Of a DNA stretch of 64,000 nucleotides, positions 1 to 7,832 are shown in pieces. Within the stretch, counting starts at the first letter, position 1, and every line of letters begins with the position of its first letter. The notes under the pieces were generated by a model. It was not told the DNA's origin. It saw only the letters and a program-made list of their open reading frames with translations, and did no database searches. The stretch is from Kineosporia succinea (GTDB lineage Bacteria; Actinomycetota; Actinomycetes; Actinomycetales; Kineosporiaceae). The translations under genes and the position numbers were made by a program. The DNA lies in the NCBI RefSeq assembly GCF_030811555.1, contig NZ_JAUSQZ010000001.1, positions 4,957,241-5,021,240 on the forward strand, given 5' to 3'.

Positions 1-109
1 GGCCTCGCGCATCGTGGTGCTGTCGCGGGGCCGGGTCACCGGGGAGCTGACCACGGCCGAGGCCACCACCGAGCGCCTGGGCCTGCTGCTCGGGGGCCTG
101 GCGGCGTGA
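1..109 (+). CDS. ABC transporter ATP-binding protein, C-terminal end (partial)
   Basis: Only the last 35 codons lie in the window, read from base 2 and stopping with TGA at 107-109. The residues 'RIVVLSRGRVTGEL' are the usual last beta-strands of an ABC ATPase ('vlyrGrivge'). The stop overlaps the GTG start of the following permease gene in a GTGA junction, and two permeases follow in the same style. I infer that this is the tail of the ATPase (NupO/RbsA-like, two-cassette family) of a nucleoside or simple-sugar importer. The rest of the protein is outside the window, so the family is judged from context. Confidence 0.7.
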   Translation, partial: ASRIVVLSRGRVTGELTTAEATTERLGLLLGGLAA

Positions 110-1125
110 ACGTCACGGGCCTGCGGGGCGGCAGCGTGCCGGCCCTGGCCGGGGTGCTGCTGCTCTCCGCACTGATCGTGCAGGCCACCGGGCACTCACC
201 GGACTCCGCCCTGGAGGCCGTGTTCCGGGGGGCCCTGGCCGACGGACCGGCCCTCACCTCCACCCTGCTCGCCACCGCACCCCTGCTCCTGGTGGCTGTC
301 GGCTCGTGCCTGGCCGCGCGCGCCGGGGTCTTCACCATCGGCCAGGAGGGACAGGTCCTCATCGGTTGCTTCACCGGGGCCTGGTTCGCCCTGCGGCTGG
401 CGATCGACGGACCGCTCCTGCTGGTCGTGACGCTGCTCGGCGCGGCGGCGGGCGGCGCGCTCTGGGCCGGGCTGAGCGCGCTCATGCACCGCTGGCGCGG
501 CGTGAACATCGTGGTCAGCACCCTGCTCATGGTGTTCGTGGCCCAGCAGGTGGTCGCGTTCTCGGTGGGGCAGGCCTGGTTCCTGCAGCAGTCGAAGGGG
601 GACAAGGCGGTGGTGGCGCCGCAGTCGAACCAGCTGCCGTTGCCGGCCCGGCTGCCCTCGTTCGGTGAATACCCCTCGCTGGTGGTCAATCTCGGGCTGG
701 TCCTGGCCCTGGCGCTGACCGTTGTGTCGGCCGTCGTCCTGGCCCGCACCCGCTGGGGGTTCCGGCTCACGCTCACCGGTCTCAGCCCGGCCGCCGCGCG
801 GCACTCCGGGGTCCGCGTCACCCGGGTCACCTCGCTGGCCCTGGTGGTGTCCGGGGCCTTCTCGGGACTCGCGGGGGCACTCATGCTGGCCAGCCCGATC
901 GGCACCTACCGGTTGCAGCCCGGGATGTCGGCGGGCGTCGGCTGGGACGGCCTGCTCGTGGCCCTGGTCGCCCGCGGCAACCCCTGGACGTGCGTGCCGG
1001 TGGCGCTCGGGTTCGGCGCGCTGCGGGCGGGCGGCAGCTTCCTGTCCGCCACCGGGGTGCCGTTCTTCCTGGTCGACGTGATCAAGGCGCTGGTGGTGCT
1101 GGCCCTCGTGGTGCGTCAGCCGTGA
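106..1125 (+). CDS. ABC transporter permease, nucleoside/sugar type (NupP/YufP-like)
   Basis: This 339-residue membrane protein has about eight to ten hydrophobic segments. Around residues 68-88 it carries the loop 'AARAGVFTIGQEGQVLIG', the family hallmark of BPD_transp_2 permeases that import ribonucleosides or simple sugars with BmpA-type binding proteins. The start is the GTG at 106, overlapping the preceding ATPase stop by four bases, so translation is probably coupled. A second permease follows with another GTGA overlap, giving the heterodimeric permease typical of NupPQ-type systems. The binding protein gene is not in the window and presumably lies upstream. Substrate specificity cannot be read from the sequence; a nucleoside is the most likely guess from family resemblance. 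Confidence 0.85.
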   Translation: MNVTGLRGGSVPALAGVLLLSALIVQATGHSPDSALEAVFRGALADGPALTSTLLATAPLLLVAVGSCLAARAGVFTIGQEGQVLIGCFTGAWFALRLAIDGPLLLVVTLLGAAAGGALWAGLSALMHRWRGVNIVVSTLLMVFVAQQVVAFSVGQAWFLQQSKGDKAVVAPQSNQLPLPARLPSFGEYPSLVVNLGLVLALALTVVSAVVLARTRWGFRLTLTGLSPAAARHSGVRVTRVTSLALVVSGAFSGLAGALMLASPIGTYRLQPGMSAGVGWDGLLVALVARGNPWTCVPVALGFGALRAGGSFLSATGVPFFLVDVIKALVVLALVVRQP

Positions 1126-2027
1126 ACGACATCGAGATCGTCCTCAGCAGCGGCGTCCGGCTGGCCGCGCCCCTGGCCTTCGCGGCACTGGGGGAGTACG
1201 TGGCCGAACGGGCCGGGTGCCTGAACATCTCCGTCGAGGCGATGATGCTCGGGGCGGCGTTCGCATCGGTCGCGGCCGCGTCGGCCACCGGCAGCGCCAC
1301 GCTCGGGCTGGCGGCCGGGGTGGCCGCCGGCGCCCTGATCGCGCTGGTGCACGGCACGCTGAGCCACCGGGCCCGGGTCAACCCGTTCGTCGTCGGCCTC
1401 GCGCTGAACACCCTCGTCCTCGGCCTGACCAGCTACCTGATCGCCTCGTCGGACTTCGCGTCGCACCAGGTGACGCAGGTCAGCGTGCCGGTGCTGCGTG
1501 ACCTGCCGGTGCTCGGGCCCCCGCTGGCCGTCGAGCGCTGGCCCGTCTACCTGCTCCTCGGCCTGGTGCCGCTGACCTGGTGGCTGGTCTCCCGCAGCCG
1601 CTGGGGCCTGGAACTGCGCTCGGTGGGCGAGAACCCGGAGGCCGCCGACGTCACGGGCATCCACGTGAACCGGCGGCGTCGGCAGGCCATGCTCTGGTGC
1701 GGGGTGATGGCCGGGCTCGGCGGGGCGCACCTGGCCGTGGGCGAGGTGGGGTCGTTCAGCCAGAACATGACCGCCGGACGCGGTTACATCGTGATCGCGG
1801 CGGTGATCTTCGGGGCCTGGCGGCTCGGGCGCACGCTGCTGGGCTGCGCGTTGTTCGGGCTGGCCGACGCGCTGCGCCTGGCGCTGCCCGCCCTCGGGGT
1901 CACGCTGAACTCGCAGCTGCTCGCCGCCGCGCCGTACCTGCTGGCGCTGGTGGCCATGCTGGTGTTCGTCGCCTCGTCGCGGCAGCCCCGGGCCCTGGGA
2001 CAGCCCTTCGAACGGGGGTCTTCGTGA
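1122..2027 (+). CDS. ABC transporter permease, nucleoside/sugar type (NupQ/YufQ-like)
   Basis: This 301-residue permease is the partner of the one before it. Residues 29-45 ('ERAGCLNISVEAMMLGA') carry the conserved 'E(R/K)sGvlNIg.EG.Ml.GA' signature of the nucleoside-type BPD_transp_2 family, here with V-E in place of E-G. The rest is a string of Ala/Leu/Val-rich transmembrane segments. The open frame extends upstream to 990, but the GTG at 1122 overlaps the previous stop (GTGA) and places the signature at the usual distance from the N terminus, so I prefer it. It ends 24 bases before the convergent aldo/keto reductase gene. The ATPase, permease and permease order makes this the end of an importer operon. 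Confidence 0.85.
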   Translation: MNDIEIVLSSGVRLAAPLAFAALGEYVAERAGCLNISVEAMMLGAAFASVAAASATGSATLGLAAGVAAGALIALVHGTLSHRARVNPFVVGLALNTLVLGLTSYLIASSDFASHQVTQVSVPVLRDLPVLGPPLAVERWPVYLLLGLVPLTWWLVSRSRWGLELRSVGENPEAADVTGIHVNRRRRQAMLWCGVMAGLGGAHLAVGEVGSFSQNMTAGRGYIVIAAVIFGAWRLGRTLLGCALFGLADALRLALPALGVTLNSQLLAAAPYLLALVAMLVFVASSRQPRALGQPFERGSS

Positions 2028-2050
2028 AAACCCCGGTTATGGCGGTGAGG

Positions 2051-3079
2051 TCAGCGCCGCCGCAGCGACGGCGTCTCGAGTGCGGGAGGCACGTACCCCA
2101 CGTCGACCGGGTTGATCAGCGTGCCCGGGGCCACCACGTCGTCAATGGCGTCGAGTACGTCGTGGGGCAGGGGCGCCGCCCCCAGCTGGGCGGAGAGCTG
2201 CTCCGGCGTGCGCGGCCCCATGATCGCCGACGTGACCGCCGGGTGACTCAGCACGAATCCCAGCGCCAGCCGGACGAGCGGCAGCCCGGCCTCGTCGGCG
2301 ATCGCCGTGAGTCGTTCCACCGCGGCCAGTTTCTGCTCCCGCACCGGGAAGTCGCCGTAGTCGAAGTGCTCCGGCTCGCGCAGCGCCCGGGAGCCGGCGG
2401 AGGGTTCCTGCCCCGCCCGGTACTTGCCGGTGAGCCAGCCCCCGTTGAGCGGGCTCCAGGCCAGCACGCCCAGATTGAACCGCGCCGCCGTCGGCAGCAC
2501 CGCGGTCTCGCTGTGCCGCGCCAGGATCGAGTACGACACCTGCTCGGTGCCGAAGCGCTCGCGGTGCCGGTCGTGCGCGACCCACTGCGCCTCCACCAGC
2601 GCCTCGGCCGGGAAGCTGGACGTGCCGATCGCCCGGATCTTGCCCGCCCGCACCAGATCGCTGAGCACGCCCAGGGTCTCGTCGATGTCGGTGGACGGGT
2701 CGGGCCGGTGCACCTGGTAGAGGTCGAGGTGATCGGTGCCCAGCCGGCGCAGGCTGGCCTCGACCGCCCGGGTGATCCAGACCCTCGAGTTGCCGCGCCG
2801 GTTGCGGTCGAGCGGGTCGCCGGGCATCTCGTTGTGCCCCTTGGTGGCCAGCACGACGTGGTCGCGGCGCCCGGCCAGCGCCCGCCCGAGAAAGGTCTCG
2901 GACTCGCCGAACGCGTAGACGTCGGCCGTGTCGACGAAGTTCACCCCCGCGTCGAGCGCGATGTCGACCATGCGCCGGCACTGCGCCTCGTCGGGGTTGC
3001 CCCAGGCCCCGAACATCATGGTGCCCAGAGCCAGGGCACTGACCTCGATGCCGGTTCTTCCCAGCGTGCGGTACTCCAC
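2051..3079 (-). CDS. aldo/keto reductase
   Basis: A 342-residue (alpha/beta)8-barrel NADPH-dependent oxidoreductase of the AKR superfamily. The catalytic tetrad is visible as D50, Y55, K80 and H124 ('FVDTADVYAFGESE', 'VVLATKGH', 'LYQVHRPD'). The C-terminal NADPH-binding part 'SAIMGPRTPEQL' is also present. The length and the 'YRTLGRTGIEVS' opening are typical of the YdjG/Tas-like group that reduces aldehydes and ketones of unknown identity. The start is a GTG. The gene is divergent from the VOC gene with only 35 bases between them, so the two probably share a promoter region. It converges on the nucleoside permease gene. Substrate is unknown. Confidence 0.88.
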   Translation of the reverse strand: MEYRTLGRTGIEVSALALGTMMFGAWGNPDEAQCRRMVDIALDAGVNFVDTADVYAFGESETFLGRALAGRRDHVVLATKGHNEMPGDPLDRNRRGNSRVWITRAVEASLRRLGTDHLDLYQVHRPDPSTDIDETLGVLSDLVRAGKIRAIGTSSFPAEALVEAQWVAHDRHRERFGTEQVSYSILARHSETAVLPTAARFNLGVLAWSPLNGGWLTGKYRAGQEPSAGSRALREPEHFDYGDFPVREQKLAAVERLTAIADEAGLPLVRLALGFVLSHPAVTSAIMGPRTPEQLSAQLGAAPLPHDVLDAIDDVVAPGTLINPVDVGYVPPALETPSLRRR

Positions 3080-3114
3080 CCGAGCATCCTTACACGACCG
3101 ACTGGAGATGCGTC

Positions 3115-3570
3115 ATGCCCAACCTGACCTCGCCCCGCTGGACCCACGTCGCGCTGCCCACGGGCAACCTCGACCGGGCCGTCGAGTTCTACACGGAGCT
3201 GACCCCGCTGGTGGTGGTCGAGCGGTTCTCCGACGAGAACGGGGAGAGCGCCTGGCTGTCCAACGCCCAGCAGGTCGAGACCCCGATGGTGCTCGTGCTG
3301 GTCTCGTTCAACCAGGACAGGGGTGGGCAGCTGGGCCTGCTCACCCCGTTCGCGCACATCGGGGTCGAGGTGCCCGAGCGGGCGGACGTGGACGCGATGG
3401 CCGAGCGGGCCCGTGAACTCGGGTGCCTGCACTGGGAACCCCGGGACATGCCCGGCCCGGTCGGCTACATCTGCGCGCTCAAGGACCCGGACGGCAACGT
3501 CATCGAGATCTCGCACAACCAGAAGGTCTTCGAGCTGGTGCAGAAGCTGTGGGGTGATCGGGCTGAGTGA
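3115..3570 (+). CDS. VOC family protein (glyoxalase/dioxygenase superfamily)
   Basis: This 151-residue protein has the paired beta-alpha-beta-beta-beta modules of the vicinal-oxygen-chelate fold. The first module opens with 'WTHVALPTGNLDRAVEFY' (metal-ligand candidate H11). The second has 'AHIGVEV' (H81), and the end motif 'KDPDGNVIEISHN' supplies the usual Glu (E131). This is the metal-ligand pattern of glyoxalase I-like enzymes, although members also include dioxygenases and antibiotic-binding proteins. The ATG at 3115 is preceded by GGAG seven bases upstream. The stop overlaps the start of the NTF2-like gene (GTG at 3554) by 17 bases, so the pair is probably co-translated. Substrate is unknown. 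Confidence 0.85.
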   Translation: MPNLTSPRWTHVALPTGNLDRAVEFYTELTPLVVVERFSDENGESAWLSNAQQVETPMVLVLVSFNQDRGGQLGLLTPFAHIGVEVPERADVDAMAERARELGCLHWEPRDMPGPVGYICALKDPDGNVIEISHNQKVFELVQKLWGDRAE

Positions 3571-3925
3571 GGTCGTGCGGCGCTACCTGAGTGCTCTGAA
3601 CACGGGCACGGTGGACGCGGCGGTCGCCTGTGTGAGCGAGGGTTTCGTCAACGAGCACACGAGCCGGGGAGGGGTGACGCGCCGGGGCCGGGCCGCGTAC
3701 GCGGCGGCGCTGCCGGGTTTCCTGGCCGACTTCGCCGGGCTTCGTTACGAGCCGGAGTGTTTCATCGAAGACGGGGCGAGGGTCGCCGTTCCCTACGTGA
3801 TGACGTTCCGGCCCTCGGCGCGGGTGCGGGGTGTCTTCGTGTTCACCCTGGACCCCGACGGCCTGATCGCCCACCGCGTGGACTACTGGGACTCGGCGGC
3901 CGTCCGGCCCCAGGACAGAGCCTAG
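3554..3925 (+). CDS. NTF2-like / SnoaL-type protein
   Basis: About 123 residues with the cone-shaped NTF2-like pattern: an N-terminal helix 'VVRRYLSALNTGTVDAAVACVSE', a middle strand region, and the C-terminal strands 'FVFTLDPDGLIAHRVDYWDS'. This resembles small nuclear-transport-factor-2/SnoaL proteins, which act as cyclases, isomerases or ligand-binding subunits. The chosen GTG at 3554 overlaps the end of the VOC gene by 17 bases; the frame is open further upstream, but that part is shadow of the VOC gene. The TAG stop is shared on the opposite strand with the dioxygenase stop, because CTAG at 3922-3925 is palindromic. No specific function can be assigned. Confidence 0.7.
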   Translation: MIGLSEVVRRYLSALNTGTVDAAVACVSEGFVNEHTSRGGVTRRGRAAYAAALPGFLADFAGLRYEPECFIEDGARVAVPYVMTFRPSARVRGVFVFTLDPDGLIAHRVDYWDSAAVRPQDRA

Positions 3926-4992
3926 TTCCCCCACGCGAGGTTCGGCAGCACGGCCTCGGCGATGGTGAACCGGCCACCCGGCAGCACCCCACCGGCCGGT
4001 TCGCCCATCGTCACCACGTGCTTGCCGAACTCCGGCACCAGAGGCCGCCCGACGTCCCTCCTCAGCCAGAGCCGCAGCAGATGACGCCGCCGCGAGGGCT
4101 CGGGAAAGTCGGTGTAGGCCGTGCGGGAGTGCAGGGCGGCGTAGTTCAGCAGCCACTGCACGTCGCCGGGCCGGAAGTTCATGTCCAGGGCCAGACCCGG
4201 CTCCTGCGAGATCTCGTCGAACAGGTTCAGCACCTCGACCTGCCCGGGCGTCAGGCGGGGCACCTCGGCGAACCGCTGCGCCGAGAAGACCATCGACATG
4301 CCCGCGTAGACGCTGAAGACCCCGTCGACGTACGAGACGACGGGGGAGGTGTAGGTGTTCGCCGGGGCGTCCGGATCCTGCGCCTTCCAGTCCCAGTGGA
4401 ACGGCTCGAGCAGCAACGGGGCGAGATCCGGGCGCCGGCGCAGCAGTTCGTTGTAGATCGTGGTGCCGCTGACCAGGCTGCTCGCCCCGCCCTCCTTCGA
4501 GCCGCGCAGGCACATCAGCGCGACCACGTCGGAGGAGTCGGAGTGGAACGGCAGACGGTCGCGCACCCGAGAGGGTTTCGCGTCGGCGTCGGCGAGAGTC
4601 TTGTCGGAGGTGGCGATCACGTGGTCGAGCAGGTCGCCCATCTGGTTCTGCCCGATCGGCCGGCCGAGGTGCAGGCCCAGCACGAAGAAGATCGCACCGG
4701 CCAGCACGTCGCCGTAGTCCGGCGTGTCCAGCCCCCGCACCAGCAGGAATCCGCGCCCGGCGTCGAGCTGGCGGGCCGACTCCTGGTTCAGCCGGGTGCA
4801 GGCCGGCAGCGGGTAGTCGGCGGCGGTGACGGTGCGCAGGTCGGGGTCGTCGGCCACGAACCGGCGCCCGGCCGCCTCCAGGTCGGCCCGCTCGGCCGCG
4901 TCGAGCTCGTAGATCCACTCGGTGGAGGCGGCCAGGTCGGACCCCTTCCAGGCGGACGGGCCGGAGATCGCTTCCAGGGCGGTGCTCGTCAT
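3922..4992 (-). CDS. TauD/TfdA-family Fe(II)/2-oxoglutarate-type dioxygenase
   Basis: A 356-residue protein of the TauD/TfdA family. The iron-binding facial triad can be placed at H150, D152 ('PFHSDSSDVVALM') and H288 ('NYAALHSRTAYTD'), with R307 ('RRRHLLRLWL') as the probable 2-oxoglutarate carboxylate ligand. The family hydroxylates or oxidatively cleaves small organic acids, sulfonates, herbicides and amino-acid derivatives. The frame is open far upstream, but the ATG at 4992 gives the normal family length and sits just inside the divergent promoter region shared with the M19 dipeptidase. It ends tail-to-tail with the NTF2-like gene. The upstream region has direct repeats and a motif also found before the peptide-importer operon. 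Substrate is unknown. Confidence 0.85.
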   Translation of the reverse strand: MTSTALEAISGPSAWKGSDLAASTEWIYELDAAERADLEAAGRRFVADDPDLRTVTAADYPLPACTRLNQESARQLDAGRGFLLVRGLDTPDYGDVLAGAIFFVLGLHLGRPIGQNQMGDLLDHVIATSDKTLADADAKPSRVRDRLPFHSDSSDVVALMCLRGSKEGGASSLVSGTTIYNELLRRRPDLAPLLLEPFHWDWKAQDPDAPANTYTSPVVSYVDGVFSVYAGMSMVFSAQRFAEVPRLTPGQVEVLNLFDEISQEPGLALDMNFRPGDVQWLLNYAALHSRTAYTDFPEPSRRRHLLRLWLRRDVGRPLVPEFGKHVVTMGEPAGGVLPGGRFTIAEAVLPNLAWGN

Positions 4993-5020
4993 CGCGCGGG
5001 CTCCCCGGGGTGGAGGTTGG

Positions 5021-5072
5021 CGTCCGGACCAGGCTAGGTATCGCGTCCGGAATGCGTCAATATGCCGTCCGG
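5021..5072. promoter_or_regulatory. Three direct CGTCCGG repeats in the divergent dioxygenase/dipeptidase promoter region
   Basis: Seven-base CGTCCGG repeats start at 5021, 5044 and 5066, in the same orientation and 22-23 bases apart, roughly two helical turns. This is the spacing expected for sites bound cooperatively on one face of DNA. They lie in the 105-base gap between the TauD/TfdA gene (start 4992, minus) and the dipeptidase gene (start 5098, plus). In such GC-rich DNA a seven-base repeat can occur by chance, so the even spacing is the main argument. Confidence 0.4.
5034..5056 (-). promoter_or_regulatory. Candidate operator/promoter element shared with the importer operon
   Basis: On the plus strand this reads CTAGG-T-AT, then CGTCCGGAAT and GCG. 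A very similar block, CTAGG-A-AT, CGT-A-TCCGGAAT and T-GCG, occurs at 18109-18136. Both have the same orientation relative to a downstream minus-strand gene (the dioxygenase here, the binding protein there), 42-64 and 70-97 bases before the start codons. Read on the minus strand, the CCTAG end gives a plausible actinobacterial -10 region (ATACCT). I infer a common promoter or operator; no regulator gene is recognisable nearby. Confidence 0.4.
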
Positions 5073-5097
5073 GAGCAGGATCAGGCATGATCGCGTC

Positions 5098-6198
5098 ATG
5101 GGCGACGTACGTGAGGCACATCCTGAGGTGGACGACGTGGTCGTGGAGGCCCTCGGCCTCTGCGGCGTGATCGACGGGCACAACGACCTGCCCTGGGCGA
5201 GGCGCGAGCGGTTCGGTCACACCACCGACGGGCTCGACGGCGACGTCCCCGGTCTGCACACGGACGCCCCCCGGCTCGCGGCCGGTGGCGTCGGCGGTCA
5301 GTTCTGGTCGGTCTACGTGCCGGTCGATCTCGAGGGCGCCGCCGCGGTCCAGGCGACGCTGGAGCAGATCGACTTCGTGCACCGCCTCACCGACGACCAC
5401 CCCGGGCACTTCGTGTTCGCCCGTACCGCGGCCGATGTCGTGAGGGCCCGCGCCGAGGGCCGGGTCGCCTCGCTGATCGGGGCCGAGGGCGCCCACTCGA
5501 TCAACGATTCCCCGGCCGTGCTGCGGATGTTCGCGCGTCTCGGCGTGCGCTACCTGACCCTGACCCACGTCACCGGCACCAGCTGGGCCGACTCGGCCAC
5601 CGACACCCCCGTGCACGGCGGTCTGAGCGCCCGGGGTGCCGACTACGTCCGGGAGATGAACCGGCTCGGCCTGCTTCTCGACCTCTCGCACGTGTCGCCC
5701 GATACGATGCGGCAGGCTCTCGACCTCACCACCGCACCCGTGATCTTCTCCCACTCCTCGTGCGCGGCGCTCTCCTCGCACCCGCGCAACGTGCCCGACG
5801 ACGTGATCGCCCGGCTGCCCGGGAACGGTGGCGTGCAGATGGTCTCGTTCGTGGCCGGGTTCGTGTCGCAGGAGGTCGCGGACTGGTGGGGCACCTCGGC
5901 CACGATGCCCGAGGGCCCGGGGCCCGTCGCGACGCTCGAGCAGGCGGCCGACCACGTCGAGCACGTCCGCTCGGTCGCGGGGCTCGCCCACGTCGGTCTC
6001 GGTGGCGACTACGACGGCGCGCCCTCGTTCCCGACCGGCCTGGAAGACGTCTCGACCTATCCGCGGCTGCTCGGTGAGCTCGCGCGGCGGGGCTGGACGG
6101 CGCCGGAACTGGCCGATCTGGCCGGCCGCAACGTGTTGCGGGTGCTGGAGGCCACCGACGAGGCCTTCCTGTCCGCGTCCGGAGGCACCTTCCTCTGA
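5098..6198 (+). CDS. membrane-dipeptidase-type peptidase (family M19)
   Basis: A 366-residue zinc dipeptidase of the renal-dipeptidase family. The metal ligands are visible: H28 and D30 ('VIDGHNDLPW'), bridging E130 ('GAEGAHSIND'), H198 ('LDLSHVSPDTM') and H219 ('FSHSSCAAL'). The 'GLGGDYDG' and 'NVLRVLEA' motifs near the end are also typical. Bacterial M19 enzymes hydrolyse small L,L or L,D dipeptides and sometimes beta-lactam-like or N-acyl amino acids. The upstream ATG at 5062 is possible, but the ATG at 5098 is preferred because it lies outside the promoter repeats. The gene is divergent from the dioxygenase and convergent with the last gene of the importer/hydrolase operon, so it probably serves the same catabolic purpose. 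Confidence 0.88.
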   Translation: MGDVREAHPEVDDVVVEALGLCGVIDGHNDLPWARRERFGHTTDGLDGDVPGLHTDAPRLAAGGVGGQFWSVYVPVDLEGAAAVQATLEQIDFVHRLTDDHPGHFVFARTAADVVRARAEGRVASLIGAEGAHSINDSPAVLRMFARLGVRYLTLTHVTGTSWADSATDTPVHGGLSARGADYVREMNRLGLLLDLSHVSPDTMRQALDLTTAPVIFSHSSCAALSSHPRNVPDDVIARLPGNGGVQMVSFVAGFVSQEVADWWGTSATMPEGPGPVATLEQAADHVEHVRSVAGLAHVGLGGDYDGAPSFPTGLEDVSTYPRLLGELARRGWTAPELADLAGRNVLRVLEATDEAFLSASGGTFL

Positions 6199-6212
6199 GG
6201 TCGCAGGAGGCC

Positions 6213-7790
6213 TCAGGTGGACGCCGCCCGGGCGTCGACCACCGTCGCCAGCACCCGGGCCTCCCGCAGCGCATCGTCGTCGCAGGTCAGCGGATCCACG
6301 TCGAGTGCCACCAGGTCGGCCGGCCCGCCCGGGAACAGGTGGCCCGCACGGCCGGTGACCTGGGCGGCGCCGGTGGTGAACAGGGCCAGGGCCTCGGCCG
6401 GGGTGATCGCCTGGGCCTCGCCCAGCGGGGTGTCCCGGCCGCGCACCCGGCGGGTGCGGGCCTGCCACATGCCGAACAGCGGCGGCAGCGGCGGCCCGGG
6501 CCCGTCGCTGCCGCCGCCCACGAGCACGCCGGCGTCGAGCCACGCCCGCAGCGGATTCGCCTGCGCGGCCTCGTCCTCGCCGAGCCGGTCGATGAGGGTG
6601 GTGCCGAACGCCCACTGCAGCGCCGGGTGGGCCGACAGCGCCACGCCGAGTCGCGCGGCCCGGGCCATCGCGGCGCGACCGGGTGAGAGGTAGCCGTGGA
6701 TGATGTGGAAACCCGTTCCGCGGTAGGGACGTTCACCGGCCCAGTTGAGCACCTCGAGTACATCCAGCACGGCGTCGACCGCGGCGTCACCCACCGCGTG
6801 CACCCCGACGCCGCGCCCACGCAGCTCCGCCGTGCAGTGCCGGCGCAGGGTCTCGAGCGTGATCGTGCGGTTGCCGTGGTCGTCGGTGCCCGGCCACGGC
6901 ACCGACCGCCAGGCCGTGCCGAGTGAACCTCCGCCGTCGAGAAAGAGTTTCGTCGGGCCGACCCGCAGCTGCCGCGGGTCGACGCCGGTGATCGCATCGA
7001 CGGCGGCGGTGACGTCGAGCGGGTCGACCTCGTCCGAGCCCAGCGGCATGACGACGGCCCGCTGCCGCAGCCAGCCCTCCTGCGCGGCCCGCGTCCAGGC
7101 GGTCAGGTCGTCGAGCGCGACGGCCGGGTCCATCGCCGTGGTGATGCCGTGCTCCAGCAGCTCGGCCTGGCCCAGCCGGATCCAGCGCATCCGGGTCTCC
7201 AGGTCGGGCCGGGGTTTCCGGGCGAGGGCCACGGCCCGCTCGACGAGCACGCCGGTGGGGGAGCCGGTGCGGTCACGCTGGATGCGGCCGCCGGGCGGAT
7301 CGGGCGTGGTGGCGGAGATCCCGGCCCACCGCAGCACGGACGAACTGACGATCGCGTCGTGCCCCTTGCGGTCGAGCACCACGAAGCGGCCCGGGCAGGC
7401 GCGGTCGAGGTCGTAGCGGTTGGGCAGGCGCCGCTCGGCCAGGTCGACGGGCTCGAACGCGGCGTCGGCCTCGATCCAGCCGTCGTGCGTGTCGGCGTAG
7501 TCGCTGAGCCGTTGCTGCAGGGCCTGGAGCGAACGGACGCCGGTCAGGTCGCAGCGGTCGCGTCGCCTCCCGGCCCACATCACGTGGACGTGGCTGTCGG
7601 TGAAGCCGGGCAGGACCGTTCCGGGCAGGTTGATCTCACGCACGCGGGCGCTGAGCTCGGCCCGCACCCAGCCCGGCGTGCCCCACGACACGATCGCCCC
7701 GTCGCGCACCCCGATCGCGCCGACCCGGGCCGGCAGGGCCCGGTCCGGGGAGAGGGTGTGGATGTCGCCGGTGATGAGGACGTCAGGCAT
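6213..7790 (-). CDS. amidohydrolase family protein (YtcJ-like, amidohydro_3)
   Basis: A 525-residue metal-dependent hydrolase. The sequence shows the 'GFTDSHVHV' HxH motif (H67, H69), the later 'GVHAVGDAAVDAVLDVLE' and 'FHIIHGYLSP' histidine motifs, and the 'GGGSDGPGPPLPP' aspartate loop. This is the order of the YtcJ/N-substituted-formamide-deformylase-like amidohydrolase_3 group, which cleaves exocyclic amides or formamides. The chosen ATG at 7790 has GGGAG about seven bases upstream; an upstream in-frame start at 7823 would reach almost to the previous stop. It is the last gene of the twelve-gene minus-strand operon, 42 bases after the gamma-glutamyltransferase-like gene. The true substrate is unknown. 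Confidence 0.85.
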   Translation of the reverse strand: MPDVLITGDIHTLSPDRALPARVGAIGVRDGAIVSWGTPGWVRAELSARVREINLPGTVLPGFTDSHVHVMWAGRRRDRCDLTGVRSLQALQQRLSDYADTHDGWIEADAAFEPVDLAERRLPNRYDLDRACPGRFVVLDRKGHDAIVSSSVLRWAGISATTPDPPGGRIQRDRTGSPTGVLVERAVALARKPRPDLETRMRWIRLGQAELLEHGITTAMDPAVALDDLTAWTRAAQEGWLRQRAVVMPLGSDEVDPLDVTAAVDAITGVDPRQLRVGPTKLFLDGGGSLGTAWRSVPWPGTDDHGNRTITLETLRRHCTAELRGRGVGVHAVGDAAVDAVLDVLEVLNWAGERPYRGTGFHIIHGYLSPGRAAMARAARLGVALSAHPALQWAFGTTLIDRLGEDEAAQANPLRAWLDAGVLVGGGSDGPGPPLPPLFGMWQARTRRVRGRDTPLGEAQAITPAEALALFTTGAAQVTGRAGHLFPGGPADLVALDVDPLTCDDDALREARVLATVVDARAAST

Positions 7791-7832
7791 GCCCGGGCTC
7801 CCGGAACGAGAGGGCGCCCGCATCGATCCCGC

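Noticed and set aside
3922-3925. Shared CTAG stop of two convergent genes as a regulatory feature
   Set aside because: The palindrome simply allows both strands to stop with TAG; such overlaps arise by chance in compact genomes.
3922-6615. A single 897-residue protein ending in the TauD/TfdA domain
   Set aside because: The N-terminal 540 codons are antisense to the M19 dipeptidase and shadow-like; the ATG at 4992 gives the normal family length.
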